A stretch of DNA of 8,081 bases from positions 1 to 8,081 of the forward strand of contig JAJYRW010000060.1 of the NCBI GenBank assembly GCA_021793895.1, written 5' to 3'. The position numbers and the translations under genes are program-made. Shown in pieces: positions 5,830 to 8,081 of this stretch (positions within the stretch are counted from its first letter, which is position 1; every line of letters begins with the position of its first letter). Under the pieces are notes generated by a model, which had not been told where the DNA came from, searched no databases, and saw only the letters and a list, made by a program, of their open reading frames with translations. The stretch is from Actinomycetes bacterium. Its GTDB lineage: Bacteria > Actinomycetota > Actinomycetes > Actinomycetales > JAJYRW01.

Positions 5830-7299
5830 CTAATTTCGCCGCTTGCGCTGCCGGACGCGCACGCTAATTTCTATCGGCGAGCCGAAGAAACCGAATTGTT
5901 CCCGAATCCGGCGCTCTAAGAAGCGGCGATAACCCGCTTCGATAAAGCCGGAGGCAAAGAAAACAAAGCGCGGCGGGCGGGTTGAAGGCTGAGTGGCGAA
6001 CAGGATGCGCGGTTGCTTTCCACCGCGTACGGGGTGGGGATGTTCAGCAACAATGTCGTTCAAAAATGAATTGAGTCGGCCAGTTGGCACGCGCAGATCC
6101 CACGAGTACAAACAGGTGTCGAGAGCCGGCACGAGTTTTTCAACGTGCCGCCGCGTTAGTGCGGAAAGGTTGACGCGCGGCGCCCAAGAAACATGATCAA
6201 GGTCGCGCTCAATTTCTCGCTCTAAGTAATAGCGGCGTTCCTCATCAACCAGATCCCACTTATTAAAAGCCAGCACTAAACCGCGCCCTGAATCCACCAC
6301 GTTTTGCACGATGCGGATGTCCTGCTCGGTAAGGACCTCACTGGCGTCGATCAGGACGACGGCTACCTCGGATTTCTCCAGTGCGGCTTGCGTCCGGAGG
6401 GAGGCATAAAATTCAGCACCGGATGCTTGATGGGTGCGGCGCCGAATTCCGGCGGTGTCGACGAACCACCAGTGCCGCTCCCCCAGTTCGATGAGCTCAT
6501 CAACCGGATCGCGGGTGGTTCCAGCCACCGTGTCTACTACGGCTCGATCCCCACCGGCTAGGGCATTAAGCAGGCTTGACTTTCCCACGTTTGGGCGTCC
6601 CAGTAGCGCGATACGCCGCGGTCCACCGGGGCGGTGCGTACCGCCGACCATGGAGTGCTCCGGTAACACTTCGACGACGCGATCGAGCAGTTCCCCAATT
6701 CCGCGCCCGTGCAGTGCCGAAACTGCATAGGGCATGTCCAACCCCAGGGCCCACAGCGCGGCTGCATCCGCCTCGTCTAGCGGCCCATCGACCTTATTAG
6801 CCGCCAAAATTACCGGCCGGCCCGATCGACGCAAAAGCCGCACAACTCCCTCATCGGTCGCGGTAGCTCCGGTGGTCGAATCCACCACAAACACCACCGC
6901 GTCAGCTAGCTCGACCGCGATTTCAGCCTGCTGGGCTACTTGTGCGGCTAAGCCGCGCGCGCCGTGTTCCCAGCCACCGGTATCTACCAGGGTGAACGGG
7001 ACGCCGGCCCACTCTGCGTCATAACTGACCCGATCACGCGTGATGCCGGGCACGTCTTGTACGACAGCTTCGCGTCGGCCCAAAATCCGGTTAACGAGCG
7101 TGGATTTGCCCACATTGGGGCGGCCCACCACGGCCAGCACTGGGGGCGGTGGCCCGCTTGGGCTCGATGCGAACTCATCGTCGGCCTCTAGGACCGTCCA
7201 GTCTTCTTCTTCGAGCTCGTAGTCCGCTAACCCGGAACGCAGGGCGCTGGCATGCTGCAGTTCTTCATGGGTTTCATTAACCGGGTCCATTTCAGTCAC
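5830..7299 (-). CDS. der: Ribosome-biogenesis GTPase Der (EngA)
   Basis: A 489-residue tandem GTPase required for 50S subunit maturation. A 54-residue acidic extension, common in actinobacteria, precedes two complete G domains. Domain 1 has GRPNVGKS (59-66), switch threonine in GITRD (85-89), DTGG (106-109), NKVD (168-171) and SAL (194-196). Domain 2 has GRPNVGKS (234-241), AGTTRD (259-264), DTAG (281-284), NKWD (346-349) and SAL (379-381). A KH-like RNA-binding domain follows (about 395-485), containing [15 protein letters not shown] and ending in a basic tail. All nucleotide-binding motifs are intact. The start is GTG 7299, 9 nt after AGGGAAG (7315-7309); an ATG at 7290 is in frame but 18 nt from that site. 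The gene overlaps the upstream acyltransferase stop by 8 nt (GTGACTGA), so it is co-transcribed and probably translationally coupled. No clear terminator follows the stop. Confidence 0.97.
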   Translation of the reverse strand: MTEMDPVNETHEELQHASALRSGLADYELEEEDWTVLEADDEFASSPSGPPPPVLAVVGRPNVGKSTLVNRILGRREAVVQDVPGITRDRVSYDAEWAGVPFTLVDTGGWEHGARGLAAQVAQQAEIAVELADAVVFVVDSTTGATATDEGVVRLLRRSGRPVILAANKVDGPLDEADAAALWALGLDMPYAVSALHGRGIGELLDRVVEVLPEHSMVGGTHRPGGPRRIALLGRPNVGKSSLLNALAGGDRAVVDTVAGTTRDPVDELIELGERHWWFVDTAGIRRRTHQASGAEFYASLRTQAALEKSEVAVVLIDASEVLTEQDIRIVQNVVDSGRGLVLAFNKWDLVDEERRYYLEREIERDLDHVSWAPRVNLSALTRRHVEKLVPALDTCLYSWDLRVPTGRLNSFLNDIVAEHPHPVRGGKQPRILFATQPSTRPPRFVFFASGFIEAGYRRFLERRIREQFGFFGSPIEISVRVRQRKRRN

Positions 7300-8017
7300 G
7301 TTGTCTATCTTCCCTCACATCGCGTGCAGCATGCAGCGGCTGGTCTTCGGGAAGCTGAATTCCCGTGGCCGCCACTGCCCGGATAACGTGTTCTGAAAGA
7401 CCCTTTTGGATGGCGTCCGTCACCAAAGTGACTGCCTCACGTCGGCTTTTGTCTGCTGTGGCCGGCATGGTGAGCGGGCGGCCCGCAATCATGGCCAGTT
7501 TGCGCCGGGGCCACGGCACATTATTGACCGACTCACCGGTGCGGCGCGTGCCCAAAATAGCAACGGGAACCACAGTTGCTCCGCCCTGCACCGCCAGCCA
7601 GGCAGCTCCAGCGCGCGCTTGAGAAACAGCACCCTGCCCGCGGACTCCCTCCGGAAAAACTCCGACCACTCCCCCGCGTTTTAACACCGCCAGGCCGGCT
7701 TGCAGTGCCGCCCGACCGCTGCCCCGATCAACCGAAATTTGTCCCGCTTTTTGCAGCAGCCATCCGATGGGACCAACAAACATCTCTTCTTTTACTAGGA
7801 AATGCGTCGGGCGCGGCAGCACACCTAAAAGTAGCGGCCCGTCCAAAATTCCAATGTGGTTGGCAACGAGCACAACGGGGCCTTCTTTAGGAATGCGATC
7901 TTTACCCGCAAAATTTGTGTCCCAAACAATCCGGGCGAGGAATCTTCCCACCCAGCGCGCCCAGCGCGGCCCAAACTGCGACGGTGCCACATCCTGGCAC
8001 CGGTTGGTTTTCGCCAT
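7292..8017 (-). CDS. 1-acyl-sn-glycerol-3-phosphate acyltransferase (PlsC family)
   Basis: A 241-residue PlsC-family acyltransferase that transfers an acyl chain to lysophosphatidate or a related acceptor at the membrane. Motif I is N53-H54-IGIL-D59 (HX4D, catalytic His and Asp), followed by KEEMF...[15 protein letters not shown] (76-99). Motif III is FPEG (121-124) followed by VRGQG, and motif IV is VPVAILG (150-156). The length matches the family. ATG 8017 has a strong AGGAGGGG site (8033-8026) 8 nt upstream. No long hydrophobic helix is present; membrane contact is probably peripheral, through helices around residues 18-33 and 137-156. It lies between a possible cmk tail and der, and overlaps der by 8 nt. 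The symbol plsC is withheld because actinobacteria carry several paralogues and acceptor specificity is not visible. Confidence 0.93.
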   Translation of the reverse strand: MAKTNRCQDVAPSQFGPRWARWVGRFLARIVWDTNFAGKDRIPKEGPVVLVANHIGILDGPLLLGVLPRPTHFLVKEEMFVGPIGWLLQKAGQISVDRGSGRAALQAGLAVLKRGGVVGVFPEGVRGQGAVSQARAGAAWLAVQGGATVVPVAILGTRRTGESVNNVPWPRRKLAMIAGRPLTMPATADKSRREAVTLVTDAIQKGLSEHVIRAVAATGIQLPEDQPLHAARDVREDRQRD

Positions 8018-8022
8018 TTTAA

Positions 8023-8081
8023 TTACCCCTCCTGTGGGTCAGCCGCAGCAGGAATGTGCAAATCCGGTCGGGCCTGGCGCA
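8023..8081 (-). CDS. C-terminal tail of an upstream ORF, possibly cytidylate kinase
   Basis: One minus-strand frame reads RQARPDLHIPAAADPQEG and stops with TAA at 8025-8023, 5 nt before the acyltransferase ATG. The tight spacing and the overlapping ribosome-binding site are typical of an operon. In many actinobacteria cmk (CMP kinase) lies just upstream of der, and this context is the only reason to suggest it; the 18 visible residues carry no diagnostic motif. A second open frame to a TAA at 8020-8018 cannot be excluded. Confidence 0.4.
   Translation of the reverse strand, partial: RQARPDLHIPAAADPQEG
8026..8033 (-). promoter_or_regulatory. Strong ribosome-binding site of the acyltransferase gene
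   Basis: The minus strand reads AGGAGGGG, 8 nt before ATG 8017. It lies within the last codons of the upstream ORF, which implies an operon. Confidence 0.8.

Noticed and set aside
5826..5871. Near-repeat of CTAATTTC preceded by GC-rich sequence at the 3' end of der
   Set aside because: Two short copies encode different residues at the C-terminus and last codon of Der. There are no flanking duplications or inverted ends, so it is probably chance.

Overview
The window looks like chromosome of a moderately GC-rich actinomycete (Actinomycetota). The evidence is frequent GTG starts, a Der GTPase with an acidic N-terminal extension downstream of a PlsC-type acyltransferase, a DUF3054 membrane protein, and an SPFH plus TFIIB-type zinc-ribbon gene pair of a kind common in actinobacteria. 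Genus cannot be fixed from the sequence; an Actinomycetaceae- or Corynebacteriales-like host is a guess. I see no insertion sequence, phage gene, CRISPR array or toxin-antitoxin pair, and apart from the window-edge truncations no gene looks broken.

Layout. 1-699 (+) is the C-terminal part of a haem catalase, cut by the window edge. It converges through a strong hairpin (715-757) on a small ankyrin-repeat gene (758-1135, -). Divergent from that gene is a four-helix DUF3054 membrane protein (1195-1620, +). Next comes a compact three-gene operon on the minus strand, read from 4828 down to 1541: an SPFH/SHOCT protein, a double zinc-ribbon membrane protein and a small conserved membrane protein. 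Its last gene overlaps the 3' end of the DUF3054 gene by 80 nt, tail to tail. Upstream of the operon lies tRNA-Pro(GGG) (5047-5123, -). A nucleoside-deaminase-family gene (5299-5799, +) converges on the der GTPase gene (5830-7299, -), which overlaps an upstream 1-acylglycerol-3-phosphate acyltransferase gene (7292-8017, -). The tail of a further minus-strand ORF, perhaps cmk, reaches the right edge. No gene-free stretch exceeds about 220 nt.

How the genes work together. The catalase and ankyrin genes recall the katB-ankB association of Pseudomonas, in which the ankyrin protein supports catalase activity in peroxide defence. The SPFH/zinc-ribbon/small membrane protein operon has the composition of the Bacillus subtilis YdjG-YdjI membrane-stress module, but no PspA gene is in view. 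It is the most interesting system here: two of its proteins carry similar Tyr-Gly-Gln-Pro-rich disordered segments, and its three genes are translationally coupled. The right end is a housekeeping cluster linking phospholipid synthesis (acyltransferase) and 50S ribosome assembly (Der).
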